Source: CAZPQK01 sp964588695
Lineage (GTDB): Bacteria; Krumholzibacteriota; Krumholzibacteriia; WVZY01; JAKEHA01
DNA: 64,000 nt
NCBI GenBank assembly: GCA_964588695.1
Contig: CAZPQK010000008.1
Location: 94,131-158,130, forward strand
Direction of reading: 5' to 3'
Position numbers and translations under genes: made by a program. Shown here piece by piece: positions 34,640-42,779 of this stretch. The notes beneath the pieces are model-generated. The model had not been told where the DNA came from, made no database searches, and worked only from the letters and a program-made list of their open reading frames with translations. The first letter of the stretch is position 1, and the number at the start of each line of letters is the position of its first letter.

Positions 34640-34741
34640 ATGCCTGCGTTAACGTTGTTCATTGTTTTCGGAGCTTGGGTGCTATTGCTGGTACTCACCT
34701 TGTGGCGGTACTTCTCCTGGCGCACGGAGGATGATTCGTGA
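34640..34741 (+). CDS. 33-residue single-pass membrane protein coupled to the symporter
   Basis: ATG 34640, preceded by AAGGAGGAG, opens a 33-codon frame. It begins MPALTLFIVFGAWVLLLVLT, continues LWRYFSWRTEDDS and ends at TGA 34741. It is one hydrophobic helix with an aromatic/basic cytoplasmic end and an acidic tail. The TGA overlaps the GTG start of the sodium:solute symporter (GTGA), so translation is coupled. Small accessory membrane proteins are known beside some SSS-family transporters; this one probably belongs to that class, as a stabilising or regulatory subunit. It is short enough to be missed by automated gene callers. Confidence 0.82.
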   Translation: MPALTLFIVFGAWVLLLVLTLWRYFSWRTEDDS

Positions 34742-36189
34742 ATAGCACCGGCACGGACACTTCTCTGCTAATCGGAATCTTTGCCTACCTGATTATTCTG
34801 ATTGTGATTGGCGTCGCCGCCGCACGTCGGATGAAAGGCCTCGATGACTTTGTGCTGGGAGGTCGTCGCATCGGCCCCATGGCAGCAGCGATCTCCGAAC
34901 GCGCCAGTGGCGAAAGTTCGTGGTTTCTACTAGGACTCCCTGGGGCGGCCTACGCGGTTGGTTTTGTTGAGTTCTGGTCGGTCATCGGTATCGCCTTTGG
35001 CATCTTTGCATCGTGGACGTTTCTCGCCCTACCTCTTCGCCGAGCCACAGAAAAACTGGGCGCGCTAACTATTCCCGATTACTTCGCCGCACGATTCGAC
35101 GCGCATCAAAAGCCGCTTCGCGTCCTTTCGATGGTCATCATCGTTTTCTTTTACACGCTCTATGTCGCGGCACAGTTCGTTGGCGGCGGCAAGCTGCTAA
35201 ATGCGGCGTTCGACCTCGACCCTACAACCGGGATGATTATCACCGCAGCCATCGTGATGCTTTACACCCTACTCGGGGGATTCCTCGCGGTGGTCTGGAC
35301 CGACGTAGTCCAAGGCATCATGATGGCATTGGTCGCGTTGGTGCTGCCCATTTTGGGAATTATTAAGCTCGGCGGGCCAGGCGAACTGGTTGCTAAACTT
35401 TCCTACGCGGGCGACGGCTTCTTCACGATGGACGGCGGCAAGACCGGCGCAGCGGTTTTCTTTGGTGTGATGTTGGGCAGCCTGTCGTGGGGACTTGGTT
35501 ACCTTGGCCAGCCACATTTGCTGACCCGCTACATGGCTATCCGCAAGCCAGCCGAGATTCGACGCGGAACCGTCATTGCAATGGTATGGGTACTGATCGC
35601 TTACTGGGGCGCTGCGTTCATCGGCATCGTCGGCGCGGGAGTCTTTGAAGGTTCACTCGCCGACCAGGAACAAGTCATGCCGCTACTGGCACGAACCCTA
35701 CTGCCGGGTTGGATCGCGGGCATCATGATTGCGGGTGCTATCGCTGCAATGATGTCGACGGCCGACTCACAACTCATCATTGTTGCGTCGTCAGCGGTCG
35801 AAGATTTCTACGTTAAGTTGCTTGGCATCCAGGCAGAGCCAGGCCGTTTGTTACTCATCTCACGGATCGCGACTATTATTGTGTCTGCCATCGCATTGTT
35901 TCTTTCGTTTCGCAACACCGACCTTATATTTGACCTGGTGTCTTATGCGTGGTCGGGACTCGGGTCTTCGTTTGGCCCTCCCCTGCTGTTGGCGCTCCGC
36001 TGGTCTCGGACCACGGCCAGCGGTGTACTCGCCGGGATGCTCGGAGGAACGATAAGCAACATCGTTTGGAAACAATCACCGGCGCTAAACGACGCGCTCG
36101 ACTTGAAGGTGGCAAGTTTCTTGATCGCTTTGGTCCTGACAGTTGTTGTCAGCCTGGCCACGCAGCGGTCACGAACGTCACCAGCGTAG
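34738..36189 (+). CDS. Sodium:solute symporter (SSS/PutP-like)
   Basis: A 483-residue membrane protein of the SSS family with about 13 helices. Family landmarks: RRMKGLDDFVLGGRRIGPMA, AISERASGESSWFLLGLPGA, TIPDYFAARFDAHQKPLRVL, YTLLGGFLAVVWTDVVQGIM, GLGYLGQPHLLTRYMAIRKP and GAIAAMMSTADSQLIIVASS, the last carrying Na+-site Ser residues. This pattern is closest to proline-type (PutP) or related amino-acid/carboxylate symporters; the substrate is not certain. Start GTG 34738 overlaps the small accessory gene. Na+-driven uptake would fit a Na+ cycle that may include the pyrophosphatase upstream, if that pumps Na+. Confidence 0.92.
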   Translation: MNSTGTDTSLLIGIFAYLIILIVIGVAAARRMKGLDDFVLGGRRIGPMAAAISERASGESSWFLLGLPGAAYAVGFVEFWSVIGIAFGIFASWTFLALPLRRATEKLGALTIPDYFAARFDAHQKPLRVLSMVIIVFFYTLYVAAQFVGGGKLLNAAFDLDPTTGMIITAAIVMLYTLLGGFLAVVWTDVVQGIMMALVALVLPILGIIKLGGPGELVAKLSYAGDGFFTMDGGKTGAAVFFGVMLGSLSWGLGYLGQPHLLTRYMAIRKPAEIRRGTVIAMVWVLIAYWGAAFIGIVGAGVFEGSLADQEQVMPLLARTLLPGWIAGIMIAGAIAAMMSTADSQLIIVASSAVEDFYVKLLGIQAEPGRLLLISRIATIIVSAIALFLSFRNTDLIFDLVSYAWSGLGSSFGPPLLLALRWSRTTASGVLAGMLGGTISNIVWKQSPALNDALDLKVASFLIALVLTVVVSLATQRSRTSPA

Positions 36190-36258
36190 TCACAACTACC
36201 TTTATACCAACACATTAGAGGACTATCGGTCGCGTTGCGATCCTCTTATGTTACAGCC

Positions 36259-37362
36259 ATGTCCGCAGTGCTAAATGACATACTCCACACGCTGATCGAG
36301 TCCGGCCCATATCTCATGTTGGGCTTTGCAGTCGCGGGGTTGCTCCACGTGTTGATGGGGCGTTTCAAGCAAATCGGGTCGTGGCTTTCCGGACGTGGCC
36401 CCGGGCCGGTCGGCCTGGCAGCGTTGATCGGCCTGCCTATGCCATTGTGCTCGTGCAGCGTGTTACCCGCCGCCGTATCGTTACGCCGACAGGGTGCCAG
36501 TCGCGGCGCGATGACTTCATTCCTGGTATCGGTTCCCGAAACCGACGTCGTATCGATAATGATGACTTACGCGCTCCTGGGAACAACCCTTGCGGTTTAT
36601 CGTCCAGTGGCAGCGTTGGCCACCGCGGTGGTTGCAGGTCTTCTGGTAAACCTACTGGTAAGTCGCGAAGGCTCGCCCGCGGCTACTACCGAACACGCCC
36701 CTGGTTGCTGTCACGCGCCATCGAAAAATGATGGTAACGAAGAGCATTGCCATAGCGAACCGGCGGCGGAATCGCCGCGGCCCTGGTGGTGGCGCGCAAC
36801 CCACTACGGGTTCGTCGAGATCTTTGACGATATCATTTGGCAACTCTTGTTAGGCATAGTTGTCGCGGGAAGTTTGGTGACGATTCTCCCCAAGATGGGG
36901 TTTGTTGCAGACTATGGCGCCGGCCCCTGGGCTTACCTGGTAATGCTCGCGCTCGGAATTCCGGTTTACGTTTGTGCGACAGCGTCGACTCCGGTCGCCG
37001 CCAGCTTGATCGCCGGCGGCGTTAGCCCGGGTGCGGGGATGGTGTTCCTACTGGCCGGGCCGGCCACTAACATTGCCAGCGTATTTGTTCTAAAAAACGA
37101 ACTCGGCGGGCGCGGTCTGTTTGGTTACATCGCCGCAATCGCCGCCTGCTCGGTCGGATTTGGCTGGGCGCTGGATCTGTTCATCCCGCAAGGTGCCATT
37201 ACCACTCCCCTGCTTGATCACGACCACGGTGGCGCGTGGTGGGAAATTGGGCTCACCCTTGTGTTTGCCGCGCTAGTGGTCGCAAGCCTCGTGCGGACCA
37301 TACGTGGCCGTATTGGCGGTGGCGGCGGCGCCAGCCGGGTTGCCGAACCCCGGTCGACTTGA
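36259..37362 (+). CDS. SO_0444-type permease (DUF318), predicted metal efflux
   Basis: A 367-residue permease with 8-9 helices in two halves. Key segments: GLPMPLCSCSVLPAAVSLRR, SFLVSVPETDVVSIMMTYAL, then a metal-binding-looking loop (HAPGCCHAPSKNDGNEEHCH) and YVCATASTPVAASLIAGGV ... LAGPATNIAS. This is the DUF318/permease family including the Cu/Zn-linked SO_0444 group. ATG 36259 is chosen over TTG 36235; neither has a strong ribosome-binding site. It heads a five-gene metal operon. Direction of transport is taken from family knowledge and is not certain here, because the neighbours look like uptake genes. Confidence 0.82.
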   Translation: MSAVLNDILHTLIESGPYLMLGFAVAGLLHVLMGRFKQIGSWLSGRGPGPVGLAALIGLPMPLCSCSVLPAAVSLRRQGASRGAMTSFLVSVPETDVVSIMMTYALLGTTLAVYRPVAALATAVVAGLLVNLLVSREGSPAATTEHAPGCCHAPSKNDGNEEHCHSEPAAESPRPWWWRATHYGFVEIFDDIIWQLLLGIVVAGSLVTILPKMGFVADYGAGPWAYLVMLALGIPVYVCATASTPVAASLIAGGVSPGAGMVFLLAGPATNIASVFVLKNELGGRGLFGYIAAIAACSVGFGWALDLFIPQGAITTPLLDHDHGGAWWEIGLTLVFAALVVASLVRTIRGRIGGGGGASRVAEPRST

Positions 37363-37394
37363 CGCGCGTTCTGCGAACGTGTTTAATAAGCTTG

Positions 37395-37691
37395 ATGTCA
37401 AGCACCCACAAAAGACACTTCTCGTTTGTCGTTGCGCTTCTGGTCACCGTCTGGTGCGCTACAGGTGCTATTGGCATTCTTCACGCGGATCACCATCACG
37501 AACACCACGTTGATGGTTCCAGCGATTGCTTCATTTGCGAAGCATTGGACGCTCCGGCCAACGTCGAGTTGGCGGAAGCCGACACGTTCTCGCGTACACT
37601 TGTTATTCTGGCCAAAACCGTTGCTCCGTCGTCTCACCAGGGCCCCACGGCAGACGGCTGGCAGCAACGCGCCCCGCCGACTCTCTCGTAA
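37395..37691 (+). CDS. Small exported His-rich protein (DUF2946-like)
   Basis: A 98-residue protein from ATG 37395. It starts with a signal-like helix (HFSFVVALLVTVWCATGAIG) followed by HADHHHEHHVDGSSDCFICE, a His cluster plus CxxC likely to bind metal, and ends in a RAPPTLS tail. Similar small proteins with a His/CxxC block and C-terminal RAPP motif accompany metal-transport genes (DUF2946-like). It lies 32 bases after the permease gene. Likely periplasmic metal carrier or sensor. A hairpin (CGATCCC/GGGATCG, 37720-37738) separates it from the next gene. Confidence 0.65.
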   Translation: MSSTHKRHFSFVVALLVTVWCATGAIGILHADHHHEHHVDGSSDCFICEALDAPANVELAEADTFSRTLVILAKTVAPSSHQGPTADGWQQRAPPTLS

Positions 37692-37766
37692 GCACCACCG
37701 TTACTTACTAAATACTGGTCGATCCCCAGGCGGGATCGGTGAAATCTATGCTTATGGGAGTTACTT

Positions 37767-38930
37767 ATGAAGCTGCTTAGCACCATTGCTACGTTGTGTA
37801 TGTGTGTGGCCTTGTTTGTCGACAACACTCACGCGCAGTCGGTCAGCAATCCAGACATTAGTGCCATCGGCACGTCGACAATTGTGTTCACCACAGGAGA
37901 GTCCGCCAGCCAGAAAGGCGTCAACGAAGTCCAGTTTCTGTTCGAAGAACTCGAACTAAACTTTAGCGCTTACCTGAATCCGTACATGCGGGCCGACGTG
38001 TTCGCAGCCATCCACGGCACCGAAAGCGCCGTCGAACTTGAACAAGCCAGTGTCACCGTGTTGCGAGGCCTGCCTGCGGGTTTGCAGTTCGAGGCCGGGC
38101 GCTATTTGCTCGACATCGGAAAGATCAATACCCAACACCCCCATCAATGGGGCTGGATGGAGTTTCCGTTGATGCACCGGACCATGCTTGGCGATGAAGG
38201 CGCACGAGTAACCGGTGCGCGGGCTTCAAAGCTGTTATCGGTAGGCGATGCGATGGCGATCACGTTGTCCGCAGGAGCGTTTAGCGGTGACTCCTTCGGT
38301 CACTCGCACGACGATGAAGACGGCCATGAGGAGGAAGAGGACGATCACGACCACGAAGGCGACGAAGAGGCGCCCGCCGAAACTTTTTTCTCGGGACGCG
38401 CATCGTTGTTTACCGAAGTCAGTGAAACCACATCCTGGGAAGTTGGTGGAAGTTACCTGATTGGCGAAACCGAACCCGCCGAGGACCTGGGCGTCGCTCT
38501 GGCGTGGTTCGATTCGAAGCTCAAATGGCGACCGACCGACTACACCCACGTTGCATGGATCTTCGAAGCTGGCATTAGCAGTCGCGATGTTGAGCATCAT
38601 CACGAAGAAGCGGACACGTCGGCAGGTGCAGGCGAAGAAGAGGAAGCGGTCGAAACGCTCGACGCGTTTGGAATGTTTACCGCGTTGGAATACCGTATAA
38701 GCCGGAGGTTCGACGCGGGTGGCTTCTACGACTTCACCGAAGACGCCCAATTGGAAAACACCGAGACGTCGGCGTTCGGAGCGTGGTTTGCGTTCATGCC
38801 CGCCGAAGAGTCGGCGCGATTCGCCATCGTTTATCGTCACGAAACGTCGGACTTTACCGCCGTTGACGACAACAGTGTAACCTTTCAATTCCTGTGGTCA
38901 CTTGGCCCTCACAAACCACACCCGTTCTAG
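37767..38930 (+). CDS. Outer-membrane porin with His/Asp/Glu-rich loops
   Basis: A 387-residue exported protein (signal ends NTHAQS) made of alternating amphipathic strands and ending in a C-terminal Phe (GPHKPHPF), as expected of an outer-membrane barrel. Two loops are strongly acidic and His-rich: HSHDDEDGHEEEEDDHDHEG (about 172-192) and EHHHEEADTSAGAGEEEEAV (about 275-295). Such loops could capture Zn2+ or another divalent metal at the cell surface. GGGAG precedes the ATG. The ZnuA-like gene follows 9 bases later with its own AGGAGG, so the barrel likely feeds the same metal into the periplasm. Family name uncertain. Confidence 0.75.
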   Translation: MKLLSTIATLCMCVALFVDNTHAQSVSNPDISAIGTSTIVFTTGESASQKGVNEVQFLFEELELNFSAYLNPYMRADVFAAIHGTESAVELEQASVTVLRGLPAGLQFEAGRYLLDIGKINTQHPHQWGWMEFPLMHRTMLGDEGARVTGARASKLLSVGDAMAITLSAGAFSGDSFGHSHDDEDGHEEEEDDHDHEGDEEAPAETFFSGRASLFTEVSETTSWEVGGSYLIGETEPAEDLGVALAWFDSKLKWRPTDYTHVAWIFEAGISSRDVEHHHEEADTSAGAGEEEEAVETLDAFGMFTALEYRISRRFDAGGFYDFTEDAQLENTETSAFGAWFAFMPAEESARFAIVYRHETSDFTAVDDNSVTFQFLWSLGPHKPHPF

Positions 38931-38939
38931 GAGGCGGCG

Positions 38940-39863
38940 ATGCTTTGGTACAAGCTCATACCGGGAAAGCACCGCACGCTGGTAGCGGTGGCGGTTTGGT
39001 TGACCGTCGCGGTACTTAACACCGCGTCGGTCGCGGCGAAATTGAACGTCGTGACCTCAACCACCGATCTGGCGTCGATCGCTGGGTTTATCGGGGGCCC
39101 TAACGTAAAGGTAACCGCCCTATGTCGCGGAAAGGCCAACCCGCATTTCGTCGAAGTGCTGCCTAGTTATATGGTCAAGGTCGCCCGTGCTGACGTATAC
39201 CTGCAAACGGGACTGCGTTTAGACCAGTGGTCGCAACAGGTCATAGACGGATCACGCAACGGCAAGCTATTGATTGTGGACTGCTCCCACGATGTGGAGG
39301 TCCTTGAACGTATCGAAGGAACAGTCGACGCGTCCCAAGGACACGTGCACCCGGAAGGCAATCCGCACTACTGGTTGGACCCGCGGAACGTTCGCGTCGT
39401 TGCCGGTACCGTCGCTAGCGCTTTTGTTGAGGCCGACCCGGCGAATCGCGTTCACTACGAGTCGCGTCTTGAGGCTTTCGGCGAACGGCTTGACCGGCAA
39501 TGGTTGCAATGGCGCGAACGCGCACGCCCGCTGGCCGGCACAAAGATCATCACCTACCACAAGACTTTTTCCTATCTTGCCAACGCGTTTGACTTTGAAG
39601 TCGCGGGTTACATCGAGCCGCTCCCCGGCATCGAACCTACGCCCAGTCACACCCGCCAACTCATCGACCTGGTTAAGCGCGAAGGCATAAAGGTCATTGG
39701 GGTCGAGCCGTACTATTCGTTGCGTGCACCGGAGGCGGTTGGCAGCCAGACCGGGTGTACCGTCGTCGTGCTGCCAACTTCTGTCGGAGGCGCCGATGGA
39801 GCCGACGACTACTTTGCGTTAATCGACGTCATCCTCAAACAACTGTTGGACGCCCATGTTTGA
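38940..39863 (+). CDS. ZnuA/TroA-family metal-binding protein
   Basis: A 307-residue cluster-9 solute-binding protein. N-terminal signal/anchor (TLVAVAVWLTVAVLNTASVA), then VVTSTTDLASIAGFIGG. Metal-ligand candidates: H69 in ANPHFVE, H143 in NPHYWLDP and H207 in ITYHKTFSYL. The usual acidic fourth ligand region (VxPLG/LD near the C terminus) reads VVLPTSVGG without an Asp, so the site may be three-His, as in zinc-type members. The His-rich loop common in ZnuA is reduced to QGHVHPEG. ATG 38940 follows AGGAGG. The gene overlaps the permease gene by eight bases. Confidence 0.88.
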   Translation: MLWYKLIPGKHRTLVAVAVWLTVAVLNTASVAAKLNVVTSTTDLASIAGFIGGPNVKVTALCRGKANPHFVEVLPSYMVKVARADVYLQTGLRLDQWSQQVIDGSRNGKLLIVDCSHDVEVLERIEGTVDASQGHVHPEGNPHYWLDPRNVRVVAGTVASAFVEADPANRVHYESRLEAFGERLDRQWLQWRERARPLAGTKIITYHKTFSYLANAFDFEVAGYIEPLPGIEPTPSHTRQLIDLVKREGIKVIGVEPYYSLRAPEAVGSQTGCTVVVLPTSVGGADGADDYFALIDVILKQLLDAHV

Positions 39864-40680
39864 CATTTTCTCATATACGTTCGTGCAGATGGCAATCGGC
39901 TGCGTGCTGGTCCTGGCGGGGATCCATGCCTACCTTGGTTTCCACGTCGTAAGCCGTGGAGTCATTTTTGTTGACCTCGCCCTTGCGCAAATGGCCGCAC
40001 TCGGCGCGGTACTGTGCGTCGCGCTCGACATCGAAAACGAAACCATCCACTACGTACTCTCCCTCGTATTCACATTTATCGGCGCAATGTTGATTACGGT
40101 CGCCCGTACCCGCGACGACCGCGTCCCCCAAGAAGCTTTCATCGGTATTCTCTTCGCCGCGAGCACCGCTGGCGCGGTATTGCTGTTGGCTCGCGAACCC
40201 TCCGGAACCGAAGAACTACAGCACATGTTGTCCGGGTCGCTTTTAACCGTGCAGTCCGGTGAACTCATCCAGATTGCGTTGCTCTACGCTGTCATCGGAC
40301 TATTTCATTTTATCTTTCGCGACCGCTTCTTTACCATTTCTCAAGATCGAGAAGCTGCGGTTGCCAAAGGGTGGAACGTTACCCTTTGGGACTTCATGTT
40401 CTATGCGAGTTTCGCTCTTGTCGTTACCAGCTCGGTTCACGTTGCTGGGGTGATGCTGGTGTTTGCACTCCTGGTCATTCCTCCGGTGACGGCATTGCTG
40501 CTGACCCGCGGCGTCGGTAGCCGTCTGGCGCTGGGATGGGGTGTCGCGGCTGCGGGTGCTCTGCTCGGTGTCGCAAGCTCGGTTGCATGGGACCTTCCTG
40601 CCGGCCCGAGCATCATCGCGTGCCTCACCGCGTTGCTGGTAATCGTAATTTTATACAGTCGGATGTTTCGGGGCAGCTAG
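39856..40680 (+). CDS. ABC-3 metal permease (ZnuB-like)
   Basis: A 274-residue permease with about eight helices: GCVLVLAGIHAYLGFHVVSR, GVIFVDLALAQMAALGAVL, EAFIGILFAASTAGAVLLL, HMLSGSLLTVQSGELIQIAL and VHVAGVMLVFALLVIPPVTA, the recurring blocks of ZnuB/MntB/TroC permeases. It overlaps the binding-protein gene. No ATP-binding subunit lies before, between or after; the next gene is a peptidase with its own promoter. The transporter therefore depends on an ATPase encoded elsewhere, or it is used in a different way. Confidence 0.9.
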   Translation: MFDIFSYTFVQMAIGCVLVLAGIHAYLGFHVVSRGVIFVDLALAQMAALGAVLCVALDIENETIHYVLSLVFTFIGAMLITVARTRDDRVPQEAFIGILFAASTAGAVLLLAREPSGTEELQHMLSGSLLTVQSGELIQIALLYAVIGLFHFIFRDRFFTISQDREAAVAKGWNVTLWDFMFYASFALVVTSSVHVAGVMLVFALLVIPPVTALLLTRGVGSRLALGWGVAAAGALLGVASSVAWDLPAGPSIIACLTALLVIVILYSRMFRGS

Positions 40681-40681
40681 G

Positions 40682-40710
40682 TCGAGTTTCGCACGCTACC
40701 ATGCTATACT
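40682..40710 (+). promoter_or_regulatory. Possible promoter of the S9 peptidase gene
   Basis: TCGAGT, 17 bases, TATACT (40705-40710). Good -10 and weak -35. The leader ends in AGGAGG before GTG 40738. Confidence 0.4.
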
Positions 40711-40737
40711 TTCCCGAACTTTACCCAGGAGGACATT

Positions 40738-42711
40738 GTGAGAGTTAAGGCTGGCGTTTTGGTGTTGTTTATTCTATCCGTTGCGCTCGGCGCCGTGGTC
40801 GTCGGTGATGCCGCGGAGTCCAACCGAACGGTGACATTTAAAGATCGTACTATCGACCTGAAACCATACATCGAAGGTTTTCCGTACAACGGTTTTCGTC
40901 CGTTTTACGAAGCGGACAAGATGTATTACTACTACACGGGCGAAACCACTGAACTAAAAGAAGTTTCGCTATCGGGTGACGTAGACCTGCGCGACGGGCG
41001 CACGGTCTGCGATATTGATTTCTCCAAGCGCAATGTCTGGGGTATTCGCTATAACAAAAACGACAAGCATCTTTACTGGTCCGGTGACGAGGTCAATGAC
41101 GAAGTCATTAATCTTTACCGCCTCCATCCCGACTCCGGCGACCTGACCAAACTTACCGATGTCCCTTACATCTTTGGTTGGCGATGGAACGAAGGTCAGC
41201 ATCAAGTCGCCTACGTCGCTCGCCTCGGCGACAAGGACAATCGCCTGGGAGAACTGCGTATTCTTGACCTGGCGTCCGGCGAAGAACGCGTCGTCGCAGA
41301 AGACAAACCGGAGATGCGTTTCACCTGGACTACTCCGAGTTGGCGACCCAACGCGCGCGGGGTTGTGGTGACCGCGTTGAAAGACGCCGACCGCACCTTT
41401 GGAAACCTGGTCTATGTCGACCTGACCACGGGCGAATGGAAGCCGCTGCTGGATGACACCAAACCGCGATACTTTCCCAGCGCTTTTAAGAAGTGGCTGA
41501 ACAATAACGAGTTTCTGTATACGTCCAACGAGGACGGATTCCGCAACATTTATAAATATAACGTCGAAAAGATGACCAGTACGACGCTAACCACATTCGA
41601 TCGCGATTTGACCAACGGCGACGTGGTCAAAGTCAACGGCAAAAGCCGGCTGGTAGCGGTGCTCAGCAACCCCATCGAAAACGACCTTTTGTTGCTGGAC
41701 CCGAGCACTGGCAAGGTGCTGGCCGAACAAAGCGTGGATGTTAACCTTGGCATTCTGGACACCGACGACGACCGCATGTTGGTGTCGTCAACTTCGGCCG
41801 TCCAGAAGTTTCAAATCGACGAAGTCGTCGCCAGCAAGAAGGGCTTCTCGTTCCACAAAAAGATTGGTCTCCCTGCCGATCTTGAGGACAAGATCCTGCA
41901 CGCGCGCGTCGAGCGCTTGGAGTTTCCCACGTTCGACAAAGACCCAGCCACCGGAGAAGCTCGAAAACTACACGCGTTTCTCTACCACCCGGAAAACCCG
42001 CTACCCAAGGATCAACAAATCGTCATGATCCAATCGTTTTACGGTGGTGGAAACTACTACAGTACGCGAACGCAGATTCTGGCTGAAGCCGGCATATATG
42101 TACTAAGCCCGTCACCCCGCGGGAGCAGTGGCTTCGGACGCGAGTTCTCTGCTTTGAACGATAAGGACCTCGGCGGTAACGAAATTGTAGACGTGATCTA
42201 TGCGGCCAGGTATGTGTCCGAGCGGCTGGGCATTCCCGCCGAACGCGTCGGCGTTTATGGCGGCAGCCATGGTGGTTACGCCACGATGCGACTGCTCACC
42301 TTCCCGGGCCAGATCAATGACGTCACCGCCGATTTCGACTGGGGCTTTGGGATTAGCCACGCGGGATTTTCGGACATCGTGCACTTCTACGAACACTGCA
42401 ATATTCCCGATTGGGTAACGCTCGAGGCTGGCGATCCCAAGACCGAAAGCGAAAAGCTACGCGACCGCTCGCCACTGTATCACGCCGACAAATGTGTGGG
42501 TAAACTTCTCCTGACGCACGGCACCAATGACAGTCGGGTCCCAATCGAAGGAAGCCGGATGATGGCGGATAGCCTGCGTAAGTATCACAAGGATGTCACG
42601 CTGGTGGAATTTGAAGGCCAGGGACACGGCATCAAAGGGCTGGAAAACAACGTCCGCAACTATAACGTCTGGTTTAATTTTCTGGAATCGCTTGCGCGAC
42701 CAACGTCGTAG
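40738..42711 (+). CDS. Exported S9-family prolyl-oligopeptidase-like peptidase
   Basis: A 657-residue exported protein (signal MRVKAGVLVLFILSVALGAV). A beta-propeller (about 50-380, with YxPxW-like blades such as LYRLHPDSGDLTKLTDVP) precedes an alpha/beta-hydrolase domain (about 400-655). The catalytic triad is visible: Ser in VYGGSHGGYATMRLL, Asp in LTHGTNDSRVPIEG and His in EGQGHGIKG. The domain also has SPSPRGSSGFGREF. This is the acylaminoacyl/dipeptidyl-peptidase branch of S9. Start GTG 40738 with AGGAGG. Likely a periplasmic peptide-trimming enzyme. Confidence 0.92.
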   Translation: MRVKAGVLVLFILSVALGAVVVGDAAESNRTVTFKDRTIDLKPYIEGFPYNGFRPFYEADKMYYYYTGETTELKEVSLSGDVDLRDGRTVCDIDFSKRNVWGIRYNKNDKHLYWSGDEVNDEVINLYRLHPDSGDLTKLTDVPYIFGWRWNEGQHQVAYVARLGDKDNRLGELRILDLASGEERVVAEDKPEMRFTWTTPSWRPNARGVVVTALKDADRTFGNLVYVDLTTGEWKPLLDDTKPRYFPSAFKKWLNNNEFLYTSNEDGFRNIYKYNVEKMTSTTLTTFDRDLTNGDVVKVNGKSRLVAVLSNPIENDLLLLDPSTGKVLAEQSVDVNLGILDTDDDRMLVSSTSAVQKFQIDEVVASKKGFSFHKKIGLPADLEDKILHARVERLEFPTFDKDPATGEARKLHAFLYHPENPLPKDQQIVMIQSFYGGGNYYSTRTQILAEAGIYVLSPSPRGSSGFGREFSALNDKDLGGNEIVDVIYAARYVSERLGIPAERVGVYGGSHGGYATMRLLTFPGQINDVTADFDWGFGISHAGFSDIVHFYEHCNIPDWVTLEAGDPKTESEKLRDRSPLYHADKCVGKLLLTHGTNDSRVPIEGSRMMADSLRKYHKDVTLVEFEGQGHGIKGLENNVRNYNVWFNFLESLARPTS

Positions 42712-42731
42712 CGCTGTCAGGACCCACGACG

Positions 42732-42762
42732 AAAGGCCCCCGGAGTTGCTCCGGGGGCCTTT
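42732..42762. terminator. Bidirectional terminator between convergent genes
   Basis: A 14-bp stem AAAGGCCCCCGGAG / CTCCGGGGGCCTTT with a TTG loop. A and T ends let it work for the S9 peptidase gene (plus) and the repeat lipoprotein gene (minus). Confidence 0.88.
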
Positions 42763-42779
42763 GCACGTTCCCAGATTGG

